From Methylobacterium tardum (GTDB taxonomy: Bacteria > Pseudomonadota > Alphaproteobacteria > Rhizobiales > Beijerinckiaceae), in assembly GCF_023546765.1 (NCBI RefSeq), contig NZ_CP097484.1, positions 310,001-374,000 of the forward strand: 64,000 bases of DNA, given 5' to 3'. Position numbers and translations under genes: made by a program. Positions within the stretch are counted from its first letter, which is position 1; each line of letters begins with the position of its first letter. Below, in pieces: positions 26,403 through 35,584 of the stretch. Under the pieces are notes generated by a model. It did not search any database, was not told where the DNA came from, and saw nothing but the letters and a program-made list of their open reading frames with translations.

Positions 26403-27365
26403 ATGGCAGCCGACGCCGAACTGCTGATCGACCGGCGGCGCCTGCGCCGCAGTCTGTCTCTCTGGCGCGTGCTCGGCATCGGCGGCCTGATCGTGGCGGT
26501 CGGCGCCCTTGGCTACCGCGTGCGCACCGGCGCGGAGGGCGGCTTCGCCGTGCGGCCGCAGATCGCCCGCATCTCAGTCTCGGGCTTCATCGCCGGCAGC
26601 GAGGCCACCGCCAAGCTGATGAAGCGGGTCGGCGACGCGGATGCCGTGAAGGGTGTGATCGTCTCGATCAACTCACCCGGTGGCACGACCACGGGCTCCG
26701 AGGAGATCTTCCGCAACCTGCGGGCGCTGGCCGCCAAGAAGCCGATCGTTGCCTTCGTGGACGGCACCGCCGCCTCCGGGGCCTACATAACCGCCATCGC
26801 GGCCGACCACATCGTGGCGCGCGAGACGAGCCTCGTCGGCTCGATCGGCGTGCTGTTCCAGTATCCGGACGTGTCCGGCCTGCTCGACAAGGTCGGCGTC
26901 AAGGTTGAGTCGGTGAAGTCGTCGCCGCTCAAGGCCGAGCCGTCGGGCTTCACCCCGACCTCGCCGGAAGCGCGCGCGGCGCTCGCCGCGGTCGTCGGCG
27001 ACACCTACGCGTGGTTCAAGGGCCTCGTGGCCGAACGGCGGGGCATGGATCCGGGCCAGCTCGCCACCGTCTCGGACGGCCGTGTCTTCAGCGGCCGCCA
27101 GAGCCTGCCGCTGAAGCTGGTGGACGAGCTCGGCAGCGAGCGCCAGGCCGCGGCGTGGCTGGAGAGCGCCCGCGGCGTCCAGAAGGACCTGCCGATCAAG
27201 GATTGGAAGCCCTCGACCGAGAGCAATTTCTCCCTGTGGTCCGCGGCCGGTATCGGCGCCGATCTCCTCGGGCTCGACGGTCTCGCGGCGCGGCTGCGGA
27301 CCGTCGGCGCCGAGGCCCAGGCCTCCCAGGGCGGGCTGCTCGCGCTCTGGCGCCCGGCCCCCTGA
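26403..27365 (+). CDS. sppA: Signal peptide peptidase SppA, short 36K type
   Basis: A 320-residue inner-membrane serine protease that degrades released signal peptides. One N-terminal anchor helix ([18 protein letters not shown], about 23-40) precedes the ClpP-like protease domain. The domain shows [20 protein letters not shown], the nucleophile region [19 protein letters not shown] with Ser125, and [10 protein letters not shown] with the expected catalytic Lys177. The length fits the single-domain short form, not the 67K E. coli form. It is followed by ihfB, an order common in alphaproteobacteria. Confidence 0.93.
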   Translation: MAADAELLIDRRRLRRSLSLWRVLGIGGLIVAVGALGYRVRTGAEGGFAVRPQIARISVSGFIAGSEATAKLMKRVGDADAVKGVIVSINSPGGTTTGSEEIFRNLRALAAKKPIVAFVDGTAASGAYITAIAADHIVARETSLVGSIGVLFQYPDVSGLLDKVGVKVESVKSSPLKAEPSGFTPTSPEARAALAAVVGDTYAWFKGLVAERRGMDPGQLATVSDGRVFSGRQSLPLKLVDELGSERQAAAWLESARGVQKDLPIKDWKPSTESNFSLWSAAGIGADLLGLDGLAARLRTVGAEAQASQGGLLALWRPAP

Positions 27366-27415
27366 TTGCCTGCCCTCACGCAGCCCGCCCCGATCCCGCG
27401 AGAAGACAAGACGCC

Positions 27416-27727
27416 ATGATCAAGTCGGAGCTCGTCCTCAAGATTGCCGAGCAGAACCCGCATCTCTACCAGCGCGACGTGGAGATCCTGGTCAACGCGA
27501 TCCTCGACACCATTTCCGACGCGCTGGCCCGCGGCGACCGGGTGGAGTTGCGCGGCTTCGGCGCCTTCTCGGTGAAACGCCGCGAGGCGCGCCGGGGACG
27601 CAACCCGCGCACGGGCGCCGCCGTTGCCGTGTCCGAGAAGGCGATCCCGGTGTTCAAGACCGGCAAGGAGATGCGCCAGCGCCTCAACGCCGCGGGCATC
27701 GGCGAGAGCGCCTCGGCCGCCGAGTAG
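27416..27727 (+). CDS. ihfB: Integration host factor subunit beta
   Basis: A 103-residue DNA-bending protein: [40 protein letters not shown], then the DNA-binding arm [25 protein letters not shown] and a C-terminal [16 protein letters not shown] bends DNA at specific sites in recombination, replication and transcription, as a heterodimer with IhfA encoded elsewhere. The NPRTG/Pro arm tip is intact. It lies about 50 bases after sppA and 9 bases before the LapA-domain gene, so these are probably co-transcribed. Confidence 0.96.
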   Translation: MIKSELVLKIAEQNPHLYQRDVEILVNAILDTISDALARGDRVELRGFGAFSVKRREARRGRNPRTGAAVAVSEKAIPVFKTGKEMRQRLNAAGIGESASAAE

Positions 27728-27736
27728 GAAGGACCT

Positions 27737-28114
27737 GTGAGCGCGATGATCCGTTTCCTGAAGAGCCTCGTGCTGCTGCCGATCGCCGCCCTGGTGATCC
27801 TGCTGGCGGTCGCCAACCGCGCGCCGGTGCAGCTCTCCTTCGATCCGTTCAACGCCGACGCGCCGGTCTTCAGCGTCGCCCTGCCGCTCTACGCGATCCT
27901 GTTCGGCGCGGTGGCGCTCGGGATCGTGGTGGGCGGCATCTTCACGTGGCTCGGCCAGGGCAAGACCCGCGCCCGGGCGCGCTACCACCGCCGCGAGGCG
28001 GTCCGGTACGAGCGCGAGGCAACGCGGCTGCGGACCTACGCGCCGGAGAGCGAGACCGTTGGCCCCTACACGGTCCCGAATACGGGCCGCACCGCCCTGC
28101 CGGCGCCGCGATAG
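27737..28114 (+). CDS. LapA-domain (DUF1049) inner-membrane protein
   Basis: GTG 27737, preceded by AGGAAGGA, encodes 125 residues: a helix FLKSLVLLPIAALVILLAVA, then the NRAPVQLSFDPF motif, and a second helix LPLYAILFGAVALGIVVGGI. A basic cytoplasmic helix RARARYHRREAVRYEREATR and a proline-rich end follow. This is the LapA (YciS) pattern; in E. coli LapA/LapB take part in assembly and control of lipopolysaccharide synthesis. The ihfB-lapA order is conserved in many proteobacteria. No lapB is adjacent here. Confidence 0.88.
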   Translation: MSAMIRFLKSLVLLPIAALVILLAVANRAPVQLSFDPFNADAPVFSVALPLYAILFGAVALGIVVGGIFTWLGQGKTRARARYHRREAVRYEREATRLRTYAPESETVGPYTVPNTGRTALPAPR

Positions 28115-28184
28115 GGCGGCAGCCACGTCGCGAGGCGGCGGCGGGAACGGGCCCTTTCTTGGACGGCCTGCGTCTTCCGAGAAT

Positions 28185-28847
28185 TTAGCGCGCGGCCCGC
28201 GCGGCCGCCACGAAGGCCGCGATCCTGCTCGGATCCTTGGTCCCGGGCGCCGACTCGACGCCAGATGAGACATCGACGGCGCGGAGACCGGTTCGCATCA
28301 GCGCCTCGGCGACGTTGGCCGCGTCGAGCCCGCCCGACAGCATCGTGCCGTGCGGAAGATCGGTGCCGCGCAGAAGCTCCCAGTCGAAACGCCGGCCGTT
28401 CCCGCCCGGCAGGGTCGCGTCCGCGGGCGCCTTCGCGTCGAGCAGGATCCGGTCGGCCACGGCCGCGTAGGCGGGCAGGGCCGCGAGGTCGGCGGGTGTC
28501 GCGATGCCGAGCGCCTTCATCACCGGCCGGCCGGTGGCTGCCCGGATCGCCGCAACGCGCTCGGGGCTCTCGCGCCCGTGAAGCTGGATCAGATCCGGAT
28601 CGGCCGCCGCCACGGCCGAAGCCACCAGCGCATCGTCCGGATCGGCGAGCAGGAGCACGCGCTCCGCCCGCCCACGGGCGAGGACGGAGAGGGCGGCAGC
28701 CTGCGCGAGGGTGACGTGCCGCGGGCTGCGCGCGAAGTGGACCAGCCCGATCCAATCCGCACCGGCCTCAAGGGCGGCGGTCAGGGTCGCTTCGGTGCTG
28801 AGCCCGCAAATCTTCACGCGGGTCGGGACGGCGGTCTCGGAGGCCAT
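28185..28847 (-). CDS. trpF: Phosphoribosylanthranilate isomerase
   Basis: A 220-residue TIM-barrel enzyme of tryptophan synthesis converting N-(5-phosphoribosyl)anthranilate to CdRP. The catalytic Cys14 is in TRVKICGLS and the general acid Asp137 in DRILLDAKAP. It also has the motifs IQLHGRESP, LSGGLDAANVAEAL and the phosphate-binding GVESAPGTKDPSRIAAFV. The gene converges on the ihfB-lapA genes. In related genomes trpB and trpA follow trpF; here the next minus-strand gene upstream is a DUF2125 protein and none of the other trp genes is in the window. Confidence 0.95.
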   Translation of the reverse strand: MASETAVPTRVKICGLSTEATLTAALEAGADWIGLVHFARSPRHVTLAQAAALSVLARGRAERVLLLADPDDALVASAVAAADPDLIQLHGRESPERVAAIRAATGRPVMKALGIATPADLAALPAYAAVADRILLDAKAPADATLPGGNGRRFDWELLRGTDLPHGTMLSGGLDAANVAEALMRTGLRAVDVSSGVESAPGTKDPSRIAAFVAAARAAR

Positions 28848-28990
28848 GTGCCTCCTATAGCGGATCCCGCGTCGCCGATCAGTCCCGGGCTGCGGCTCTA
28901 CTGAGCGAATCCGGTTCGATTCCGGCCCGGATGGGGACGCGCCGCACGCAGGGCTGCGCGTCAGAGCTCTGAGGATGATCGAGGACGACT

Positions 28991-30133
28991 CTAATACAGC
29001 GCCGGCACGAAGACGTTCGGGATCGGGAAGCCGCTGAAGACCAGCCGACCATCCACCAGCCGGAGCGGCGGCAGCGCCTTCAGAGGCGCGCTGCCGGTCG
29101 GCGCCTCCGCGTCGGGCCGCCGGCTGAGGCCCAGAAGGCCGCCGACCAACTGCCCGACCAGCGCTCCCCTGTCGGAGCCGAAGCGCTGCCCGACGATGCT
29201 GCCGACCAGAGCGTCGACGCCGGCGGCCCGCAGATCGATCTGGCCCACCGGCCGATGGGCGGCGTCGAGGGCGAGAGTTCCCTTGGCCTGCACGCGCTGA
29301 TCACCCTTGGCGAGCGAGAGCGCGGTAAGATCCAGGGTACCCCCAGCCTGCCGCCAGCGCTCCAACTCACGCGCCACCGTTCCGGTCCGCAGCACCGTGG
29401 CTTGCGTCAGGGTCGCGTCCAGAGCGAGATCGGCCGGGTCGCCGGTGCCGGTGAGGGCGTCGAGTTGCGGCACGGCCGCCTGGGTCAGACGCAGGCTCAC
29501 ATCAACGGCGCCCTCGGAGTCATAGCGGCCGGGCGTCGGTCTGGCATGCAGCTCCAGGTGCCGGCCCGTGACTGCGATCGGGCCGGGTTCGGCGCCGTTC
29601 ACGGTGATTTCGGGGTTGTCCACGACCAGTGAGGCGCGGGTGAAGCCCTCCGCGGCGCCGTGGAAGCTGCCCTGCAGGCCCTTCCAGGTGGCGTCGCCCA
29701 CCAGGTCGCCCTGCTCGACGTGGAACGGGCCGGCGCTCTCGAACACGACCAGGCGGGGCTGGTAGATCTGCGCGACCGCGGTGCTCGGGCCGAGCCGGAA
29801 CCGCCCGTCGGCGCGCTCCAGGGTGACGGCGCTACAGCGCAGCTCGATGCGGAACGGATAGCCGCCGAGGGTGCGGTCGGCACAGATCCAGGTGCGGCCG
29901 GCGGCCGCCTCGCGGGCGATCCAGGCATCGATCTCGCCAGCGGCGCGCCCGCGGATCCAGAACCACCCGGCAGACCATCCGACCGCCACAACAGCGAGCA
30001 GGATGTAGGGGAGGAACAGCCCGAGGCGGGAGCGCCGCTTGCCCTGCGCCGGCGGCGTTGAAGCGATCTCGTCCGGCCGCGTCCGATCCTGCACCATGCG
30101 TTCCGCTCCCCGACCCGATCCCCGCAGGGACAT
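28991..30133 (-). CDS. DUF2125-domain protein, membrane anchored
   Basis: A 380-residue protein with one N-terminal helix (RLGLFLPYILLAVVAVGWSA, about 36-55) and a large periplasmic beta-rich region: GRTWICADRTLGGYPFRIEL (the CxG(Y/W)PFR hallmark of DUF2125), then VAQIYQPRLVVFESAGPFHV, and near the end PLRLVDGRLVFSGFPIPNV. The family is widespread in Rhizobiales and probably related to AsmA-like or lipid-transport-type beta proteins, with no proven role. Methionine 13 is an alternative start. No frame break is visible. Confidence 0.85.
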   Translation of the reverse strand: MSLRGSGRGAERMVQDRTRPDEIASTPPAQGKRRSRLGLFLPYILLAVVAVGWSAGWFWIRGRAAGEIDAWIAREAAAGRTWICADRTLGGYPFRIELRCSAVTLERADGRFRLGPSTAVAQIYQPRLVVFESAGPFHVEQGDLVGDATWKGLQGSFHGAAEGFTRASLVVDNPEITVNGAEPGPIAVTGRHLELHARPTPGRYDSEGAVDVSLRLTQAAVPQLDALTGTGDPADLALDATLTQATVLRTGTVARELERWRQAGGTLDLTALSLAKGDQRVQAKGTLALDAAHRPVGQIDLRAAGVDALVGSIVGQRFGSDRGALVGQLVGGLLGLSRRPDAEAPTGSAPLKALPPLRLVDGRLVFSGFPIPNVFVPALY

Positions 30134-30238
30134 CGCGGCCCCGGCTTGTGGCCACGCAAGGGGCGAAACTGGGGCAGCGCCGTGCGCGGTCGACCGCCGC
30201 GGGCGGCGATCGGCCTGCGCGCGCCGGCTTTTTCCCGG

Positions 30239-30685
30239 TCAGACCTGCGCCGGCTCGACGCTGTCGACCTGGAGATCCTCGACGATCGCCACCCGCTCGG
30301 CTTCGTTCTCGGCGAGCCGGTGCACGTGCATCTCGGTGGCTCCCCGACGGCGCACCCGGTCGAGCCAGGTCCGCCGCAGGTGCTCGCGCGGGCTCTCGCT
30401 GGAGCTGGCGACCGAGACCATCTCGGCGATGCCGGCATTGTCACGGCGCACTGCGATCACCACGGCCTGCGCCATCTCGTCGAGGTCGAAGCCTCCGGCG
30501 GGATGGACGCCCACGACGTAGCGGCGGCCAGAGCGGCCGCGCCAGGCCGAGAGGGGAAGGGCGGGCGAGCCGCGCAGGCCCGCCGTCGTCTTGAGGCGTT
30601 CTTCACGCACATCCTGCCTCCGCGTGCGATCGTCCTTCAGGTCGCGAAGCGCGGCCGACCAGGACAGGGCTCGTCTGTTCGCCAT
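30239..30685 (-). CDS. Hypothetical protein, 148 residues, possibly leaderless mRNA
   Basis: MANRRALSWSAALRDLKDDR opens a basic N-terminal third, followed by RSGRRYVVGVHPAGGFDLDE, MAQAVVIAVRRDNAGIAEMV and a C-terminal AENEAERVAIVEDLQVDSVE. I know no family; I recall homologues only in Methylobacteriaceae. No Shine-Dalgarno precedes ATG 30685, and a good -35/-10 pair ends eight bases upstream (30693-30722), which points to a message starting at or near the AUG. It is separated by about 105 bases from the DUF2125 gene downstream on the same strand. Confidence 0.65.
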   Translation of the reverse strand: MANRRALSWSAALRDLKDDRTRRQDVREERLKTTAGLRGSPALPLSAWRGRSGRRYVVGVHPAGGFDLDEMAQAVVIAVRRDNAGIAEMVSVASSSESPREHLRRTWLDRVRRRGATEMHVHRLAENEAERVAIVEDLQVDSVEPAQV

Positions 30686-30692
30686 TTGTTCT

Positions 30693-30722
30693 AACCTAGC
30701 GCGCGCTATCCACAGGCGTCAA
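30693..30722 (-). promoter_or_regulatory. Putative housekeeping promoter placing the start site at the AUG
   Basis: On the minus strand TTGACG (30722-30717) and TAGGTT (30698-30693) are 18 bases apart. The expected transcription start is about 30686, one base from the ATG at 30685. Found by eye; the -10 element is only a partial match to consensus. Confidence 0.35.
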
Positions 30723-30810
30723 GCGCGACGTTCCTAGGAATAGATGTGGGAGTTACACCCGCTATCCACAAGCCGGATCGGCCAGTTCGACGCAGTGGGT
30801 GGCGAGCCGA

Positions 30811-31590
30811 TCAGCGGCGCGGTGAGGCCGCCGCAGGGGCCTCGGATGCCGGAACCGCGTGACCCGCGGCGGCGAGCCCGTGGAGCCCACCGTCGGCGAG
30901 GGCGTTCGATGCGGTCTCGAGCCGCTCCTGCGCCAGCGCCTGGAACTCCTGCCGGGGCAGGCCCGGCGGGATCGGCGGCAGGAACTCGATCACCGCCGTC
31001 CCCGGACGGCGCAGGAGGCTGTTGCGGGACCAGAACAGGCCGGTGTTCAGCGCCACGGGTACGCAGGGGACCTGCAGGGCCGTGTAGAGGTGCGACAGGC
31101 CCTGCTTGTAGGCTGGCGGCGCCCCGACCGGGCGGCGGGTCCCCTCGGGGAAGATGATGAGCCGGCGTCCCTGCCGAATCGCCTCGCCGGCGGCGGCGTT
31201 CATCAGGCTCATTGCCCGGGTGCCCTTGGACCGGTCGATCGCCACCATGCCGCTGCGCGACAGGTACCAGCCGATCAGCGGGATGAGCAGCAGCTCCTTC
31301 TTCAGAATGTAGGCAAAGTCCGGCAGCACGGTGCAGAGCGCCAGCGTCTCCAGGGCCGATTGGTGCTTGGCCGCCACCAGCAGCGGCCCCGGCGGGATGT
31401 TGTCCAGCCCGCGGAACTCGACCCGCGTGCCGGCGACGACGCGCAGCAGCCAGAGTGTGATCCGCCCCCAGGCGCGGGCGAGCCGCAGAACCGACCGGCC
31501 GGAGACCAGCATGGGCAGGCCGATAAAGGCCAGGACCGTGGTGACGGCGTAGAAGCAGATGTTGAAGGCGAGGGAGCGCAGGGCGAGCAT
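30811..31590 (-). CDS. plsC: 1-acyl-sn-glycerol-3-phosphate acyltransferase (PlsC family)
   Basis: A 259-residue membrane-associated acyltransferase making phosphatidic acid from lysophosphatidic acid. It has an N-terminal hydrophobic segment (FNICFYAVTTVLAFIGLPML), block I LVAAKHQSALETL, block II around GMVAIDRSKGTRAM, block III IIFPEGTRRPVGAP and block IV VPVALNTGLFWSR. In block I the usual HX4D appears as HQSALE, an HX4E form that I believe is common in alphaproteobacterial homologues. The Ala/Pro-rich tail of 25 residues is probably disordered. It stands alone. Confidence 0.92.
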   Translation of the reverse strand: MLALRSLAFNICFYAVTTVLAFIGLPMLVSGRSVLRLARAWGRITLWLLRVVAGTRVEFRGLDNIPPGPLLVAAKHQSALETLALCTVLPDFAYILKKELLLIPLIGWYLSRSGMVAIDRSKGTRAMSLMNAAAGEAIRQGRRLIIFPEGTRRPVGAPPAYKQGLSHLYTALQVPCVPVALNTGLFWSRNSLLRRPGTAVIEFLPPIPPGLPRQEFQALAQERLETASNALADGGLHGLAAAGHAVPASEAPAAASPRR

Positions 31591-31664
31591 CGGGAACCGT
31601 ATCGTGGCGCCTCCCTGTAGCGCGCCCGCCCGTCCGCGGCCAAGGGCAGTGTCGCCGGGGCCGG

Positions 31665-32182
31665 TCAGGCGTCCTCGGCCCAGCGGCGGCCGCGGGTGGA
31701 GCCGGCGCGCCGCCCGGCCACGAGCCAGTAGACCAACCCGGCGCTCGCGCCGACGACGAACAGGATCAGGGTCAGGCGCGCCTCAGCGGCCAGGAGGCCG
31801 GCATCGTGCGTCCCGCCCCCGCCCGGACGGCGCCGCGGGTCAGCCAGGGGAAGGCGGCGGTCAGCAGACCGCAACCGGCGCCGTACCACACGAGGCCGCG
31901 TCGCCCGAGCACCTCGCCGCCGAGACCGACCAGGGCCGGCGGTACGAACAGCAGGACGAACAGCGCCTTGGCGAGACCGGCGACGAACAGCACCACCCCT
32001 TCCGGCGGGAGCCCGGCCGACAGGTCCGACAGGGCCATGTCGAGGCCGGCCAGCGCCCCGCCGGTCAGCCAGGCCTGCGCAGCCGGATCGACCAGCACCG
32101 CCAGGACCAGCACGGCGAAGCCCGCCGGGACGGCGAGCAGGAGGGCGAAGGCCCCGAGGATCAGGCGGCCGAGGAGGTGCAT
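31665..32182 (-). pseudogene. Four-helix membrane protein, frame-broken in a C/G run
   Basis: ATG 32182 starts MHLLGRLILGAFALLLAVPA. The helices are LLAVPAGFAVLVLAVLV, GVVLFVAGLAKALFVLLFVP and VWYGAGCGLLTAAFPWL in one frame, and then in the next frame LTLILFVVGASAGLVYWLVA with the basic end GRRAGSTRGRRW. The change falls at the five-base C run 31816-31820 (plus strand), where one more base would give a continuous protein of about 171 residues. I recognise no family, though similar small membrane proteins occur in Methylobacterium. A homopolymer-length error in the sequence is likely. Confidence 0.6.
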
Positions 32183-32279
32183 GCCGGACAGCCTCTACAC
32201 CGGGTACACCCGCCCGTCGCGCGAAAGCCCGCCCGATCCGCGCAGTATCAGACGGGCTTTCCAGGAACGGCGCGGCGCG

Positions 32280-35200
32280 TCAGCCGTGGGCGGGTGCAGC
32301 GTCGCCGTGATCGCCGTGGCTGTGCTTCTTCCGGAACCGGCCGAGCCAGATCGAGAAGTGCCGGATGACCACGTAGAAGACCGGCGTCAGGAACAGGCCG
32401 AAGAAGGTCGCGCCGATCATCCCGAAGAACACCGCAGTGCCGAGCGCCTGGCGCATCTCGGCGCCGGGGCCCGTGGCGATGACCAGCGGCAGGGTGCCGA
32501 GGATGAACGCGAAGGCGGTCATCAGGATCGGGCGCAGGCGCAGGCGGCAGGCTTCGACCGCCGCCTCCACCGGGCCGCGGTGCTCTCGCTGCTCGATGTC
32601 GTGTGCGAACTCGACGATCAGGATCGCGTTCTTGGCAGCCAAGCCGATGAGCACGATCAGGCCGATCTGCGTCAGGATGTTGTTGTCCTGGCCGCGGAAC
32701 TGCACGCCCGCGAGCGCGGCGAGCACGCCGGTCGGCACCACGAGCAGGATCGCGAGCGGGAGCGCCCACGATTCGTACTGCGCGGCGAGCACGAGGAAGA
32801 CGAGCAGAACGCCCAGTGCGAAGACGGCGCCAGCGGTGCCGCTCGCGGCCTTCTGCTGGTAGGCGATCTCGGTCCAGTCGTACGAGTAGCCGTCGGGCAG
32901 GGCCTTCTTGGCGATCTGCTCCATGGCGTCCAGTGCCTGACCGGTCGAGACGCCGGGCTTGGCCACGCCCTGCACCGGGACCGAGTAATACAGGTTGAAG
33001 CGCTGCACGATCTGCGGCCCGGTCACGTCCCGCACCGAGGCGAGCGTTCCCATCGGAACCAGCGCGCCGGTGGAGGAGCGCACCTTGATCTGCGAGATGT
33101 CCTGGATCGACGTCCGGAAGGCGGCGTCGCCCTGCAGGCGCACCTGGTAGATGCGGCCGAGCGTGTTGAAGTCGTTCACGTAGGTGCCGCCGAGATCCGC
33201 CTGGACCGACGAGAACACGTTGGCGAGCGGCACGTTCAGCATCCGCGCGATGGTGCGGTCGATGTCGAGGAACAGCTGCGGCGTCGAGTTGTCGAAGGTC
33301 GTGAAGACCCGCTGCACGTCCGCGCTCTGGTTGGCCTGAGCGATCACCTCGCCGGCCGCGGCCATGAGCGGGCCGATCTCCGACGATTGCCGGCTCTCGA
33401 TCTGCATCTTGAAGCCGCCGCCGTTGCCGAGGCCGCGGACCGGCGGCGGCGGGATCACGATCACCCGGGCTTCCTGGATGTCCGAGGTGGCCTTCAGCAC
33501 GTCGCCGGTGATCACGGCCGCGCTCCGACCCACTTCCGCCCGTTCCTTCGCCCCCTTGAGGGTCAGGAACATCACGCCGGCGTTGGTGGTGTTGGTGAAG
33601 GTCGCGCCGTCGAAGCCCGCGATGATTACCGCGTTGGCCACGCCGTCGACCGTCCGGGCCTGCTTGGCGGCGCGCAGGATCACGTCCGTCGTGCGGTCGA
33701 GGGATGCGCCCGAGGGCAGCTGGACCACGCCGATCAGGTAGCCCTGGTCCTGGTCCGGGATGAAGCCCGTGGGCGTCGTCTGCGCGAGGTGCAGCGTTCC
33801 GGCGATCACCCCGGCGTAGATCAGCAGCATCACGCCGAGGCCCACGATGCCGCCGGTCAGGACACGGATCGTCCGGCCGTAGGCGTTCGAGGTCGCGTCG
33901 AAGGCGCGGTTGAAGCCGTTCGCCAGCCAATTGATGAACCGCGTCAGGAAGAACTTCGGCTCCTTCCGGGCGTGGTGCGGCACCAGCAGCAGCTTACACA
34001 GCGCTGGCGACAGGGTCAGCGAGTTGAAGGCCGAGATCAGGGTCGAGGCCGCGATCGTCAGCGCGAACTGCTTGTAGAACTGGCCCGAGATGCCCGGGAT
34101 GAACGCTGTCGGCACGAACACCGCGGCGAGCACCAGCGCGATCGCGATGACCGCACCGCCGACCTCGTCCATGGTCTTGTGCGCAGCGTCGCCCGGCGAC
34201 AGGCCCTCGGCCATGTTGCGCTCGACGTTCTCCACCACCACGATGGCGTCGCCGACCACGATGCCGATGGCGAGCACGAGCCCGAACAGGGTCAGGTTGT
34301 TCAGCGAGAAGCCGAAAGCCGCCATCGCCGCGAAGGTGCCGATCAGAGAGACCGGGATCGCGATCACCGGGATCAGCGCGGTCCGCCAGCTCTGGAGGAA
34401 GACCAGCACCACGATGACGACGAGGCCGACCGCCTCGAACAGGGTCTTGTAGACCTCGTGGATCGATTCCTCGATGAACTCCGTCGGGTTGTAGGCGATG
34501 CGGTACTCGACGTCGGGTGGGAACCGCTTCTTGACCTCCTCCATCACCTTCTTGACCGACGCCGCCGCATCGAGGGCGTTGGTGCCGGGGCGCTGGAAGG
34601 CGCCGATGCCCACTGCCGGCGTGTCGTTGAGGTAGGAGTTGGTCGTGTAGTCCTTCTGGCCCATCTCGACGCGGGCGATGTCCTTGACCCGGACAAGGCG
34701 GCCGTCCTGGGCCTTGATGATCACCTCGGCGAACTGCTCGGGCGTCTTGAACCGCGCCTGCGATTGCACGACGAGCTGGAACGCCTCGCTCTTGGCCGCG
34801 GGCGGGCCGTTCAGCTGGCCGGCCGCCACCTGCACGTTCTGCTCCTGCAGCGCCGTAGTGACGTCGGTGACCGAGAGGCCGTAGGCGGCGAGCTTGTTGG
34901 GATCGACCCAGATCCGCTCGGCGTACTCGTTACCGCCGAAGATCGTGATGTCGCCGACGCCGTCGAGGCGCAGCAGCTCGTCGCGGATGTTCAGGTAGAT
35001 GTAGTTGGCGAGGTAGTTCTGGTCGTAGGTCTTGTTCGGCGACAGCAGGTGCACGACCAGCATCAGGTCGGGCGAGGCCTTGCGCACGGTGACGCCGAGG
35101 TTGCGCACGTCCGGCGGCAAGCGCGGCTGGGCCACCGACAGCCGATTCTGCACCAGCACGTTGGCGATATCGAGGTTGGTGCCGACCTTGAAGGTGACGG

Positions 35201-35477
35201 TCAGCAGCATGTTGCCGTCGTTGGTCGACAACGACGTCATGTACAGCATGTTGTCGACGCCGTTGACCTCCTGCTCGATCGGGGTCGCGATCGTGGCGGC
35301 GACGGTCTCGGCGTTGGCGCCCGGATAGGAGGCGCGCACGGTCACGGTCGGCGGCACGATCTCGGGATACTGCGAGACCGGCAGGCTCTCGTAGGCCACG
35401 AAGCCGAGAATCAGGAACACGATCGACGTGACGGACGCGAAGATCGGCCTGTCGACGAAGAAATGGGCGAAACGCAT
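32280..35477 (-). CDS. RND multidrug efflux permease, HAE1 (AcrB) type
   Basis: A 1065-residue inner-membrane proton/drug antiporter. It opens with MRFAHFFVDRPIFASVTSIV and has two large periplasmic loops (ASYPGANAETVAATIATPIE) and twelve expected helices. The proton-relay Asp lies in GIVVGDAIVVVENVERNM and the Lys in IGLAAKNAILIVEFAHDIEQ. TM4 reads VGD rather than the VDD of AcrB, so only one of the two relay aspartates is present. The C-terminus is histidine-rich (KKHSHGDHGDAAPAHG). The adaptor gene lies just upstream on the same strand; no outer-membrane factor or TetR-like repressor is in the window, so it probably uses a TolC encoded elsewhere. Confidence 0.95.
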   Translation of the reverse strand: MRFAHFFVDRPIFASVTSIVFLILGFVAYESLPVSQYPEIVPPTVTVRASYPGANAETVAATIATPIEQEVNGVDNMLYMTSLSTNDGNMLLTVTFKVGTNLDIANVLVQNRLSVAQPRLPPDVRNLGVTVRKASPDLMLVVHLLSPNKTYDQNYLANYIYLNIRDELLRLDGVGDITIFGGNEYAERIWVDPNKLAAYGLSVTDVTTALQEQNVQVAAGQLNGPPAAKSEAFQLVVQSQARFKTPEQFAEVIIKAQDGRLVRVKDIARVEMGQKDYTTNSYLNDTPAVGIGAFQRPGTNALDAAASVKKVMEEVKKRFPPDVEYRIAYNPTEFIEESIHEVYKTLFEAVGLVVIVVLVFLQSWRTALIPVIAIPVSLIGTFAAMAAFGFSLNNLTLFGLVLAIGIVVGDAIVVVENVERNMAEGLSPGDAAHKTMDEVGGAVIAIALVLAAVFVPTAFIPGISGQFYKQFALTIAASTLISAFNSLTLSPALCKLLLVPHHARKEPKFFLTRFINWLANGFNRAFDATSNAYGRTIRVLTGGIVGLGVMLLIYAGVIAGTLHLAQTTPTGFIPDQDQGYLIGVVQLPSGASLDRTTDVILRAAKQARTVDGVANAVIIAGFDGATFTNTTNAGVMFLTLKGAKERAEVGRSAAVITGDVLKATSDIQEARVIVIPPPPVRGLGNGGGFKMQIESRQSSEIGPLMAAAGEVIAQANQSADVQRVFTTFDNSTPQLFLDIDRTIARMLNVPLANVFSSVQADLGGTYVNDFNTLGRIYQVRLQGDAAFRTSIQDISQIKVRSSTGALVPMGTLASVRDVTGPQIVQRFNLYYSVPVQGVAKPGVSTGQALDAMEQIAKKALPDGYSYDWTEIAYQQKAASGTAGAVFALGVLLVFLVLAAQYESWALPLAILLVVPTGVLAALAGVQFRGQDNNILTQIGLIVLIGLAAKNAILIVEFAHDIEQREHRGPVEAAVEACRLRLRPILMTAFAFILGTLPLVIATGPGAEMRQALGTAVFFGMIGATFFGLFLTPVFYVVIRHFSIWLGRFRKKHSHGDHGDAAPAHG

Positions 35478-35584
35478 CGGTCAAACCTCTGAGGCCCGCC
35501 GGTCTCCCGGCCGGGGCCCTGCGTCGTCGGTGCGGGGCGCGCCGTGCGGCGCGCTCGAAGGCAGTCGTCGCGAGCCGTTCAGGC

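Noticed and set aside
31806..35492. Plus-strand ORF of 1228 codons opposite the RND permease
   Set aside because: High-GC antisense shadow; the minus strand encodes an unmistakable AcrB-type transporter.
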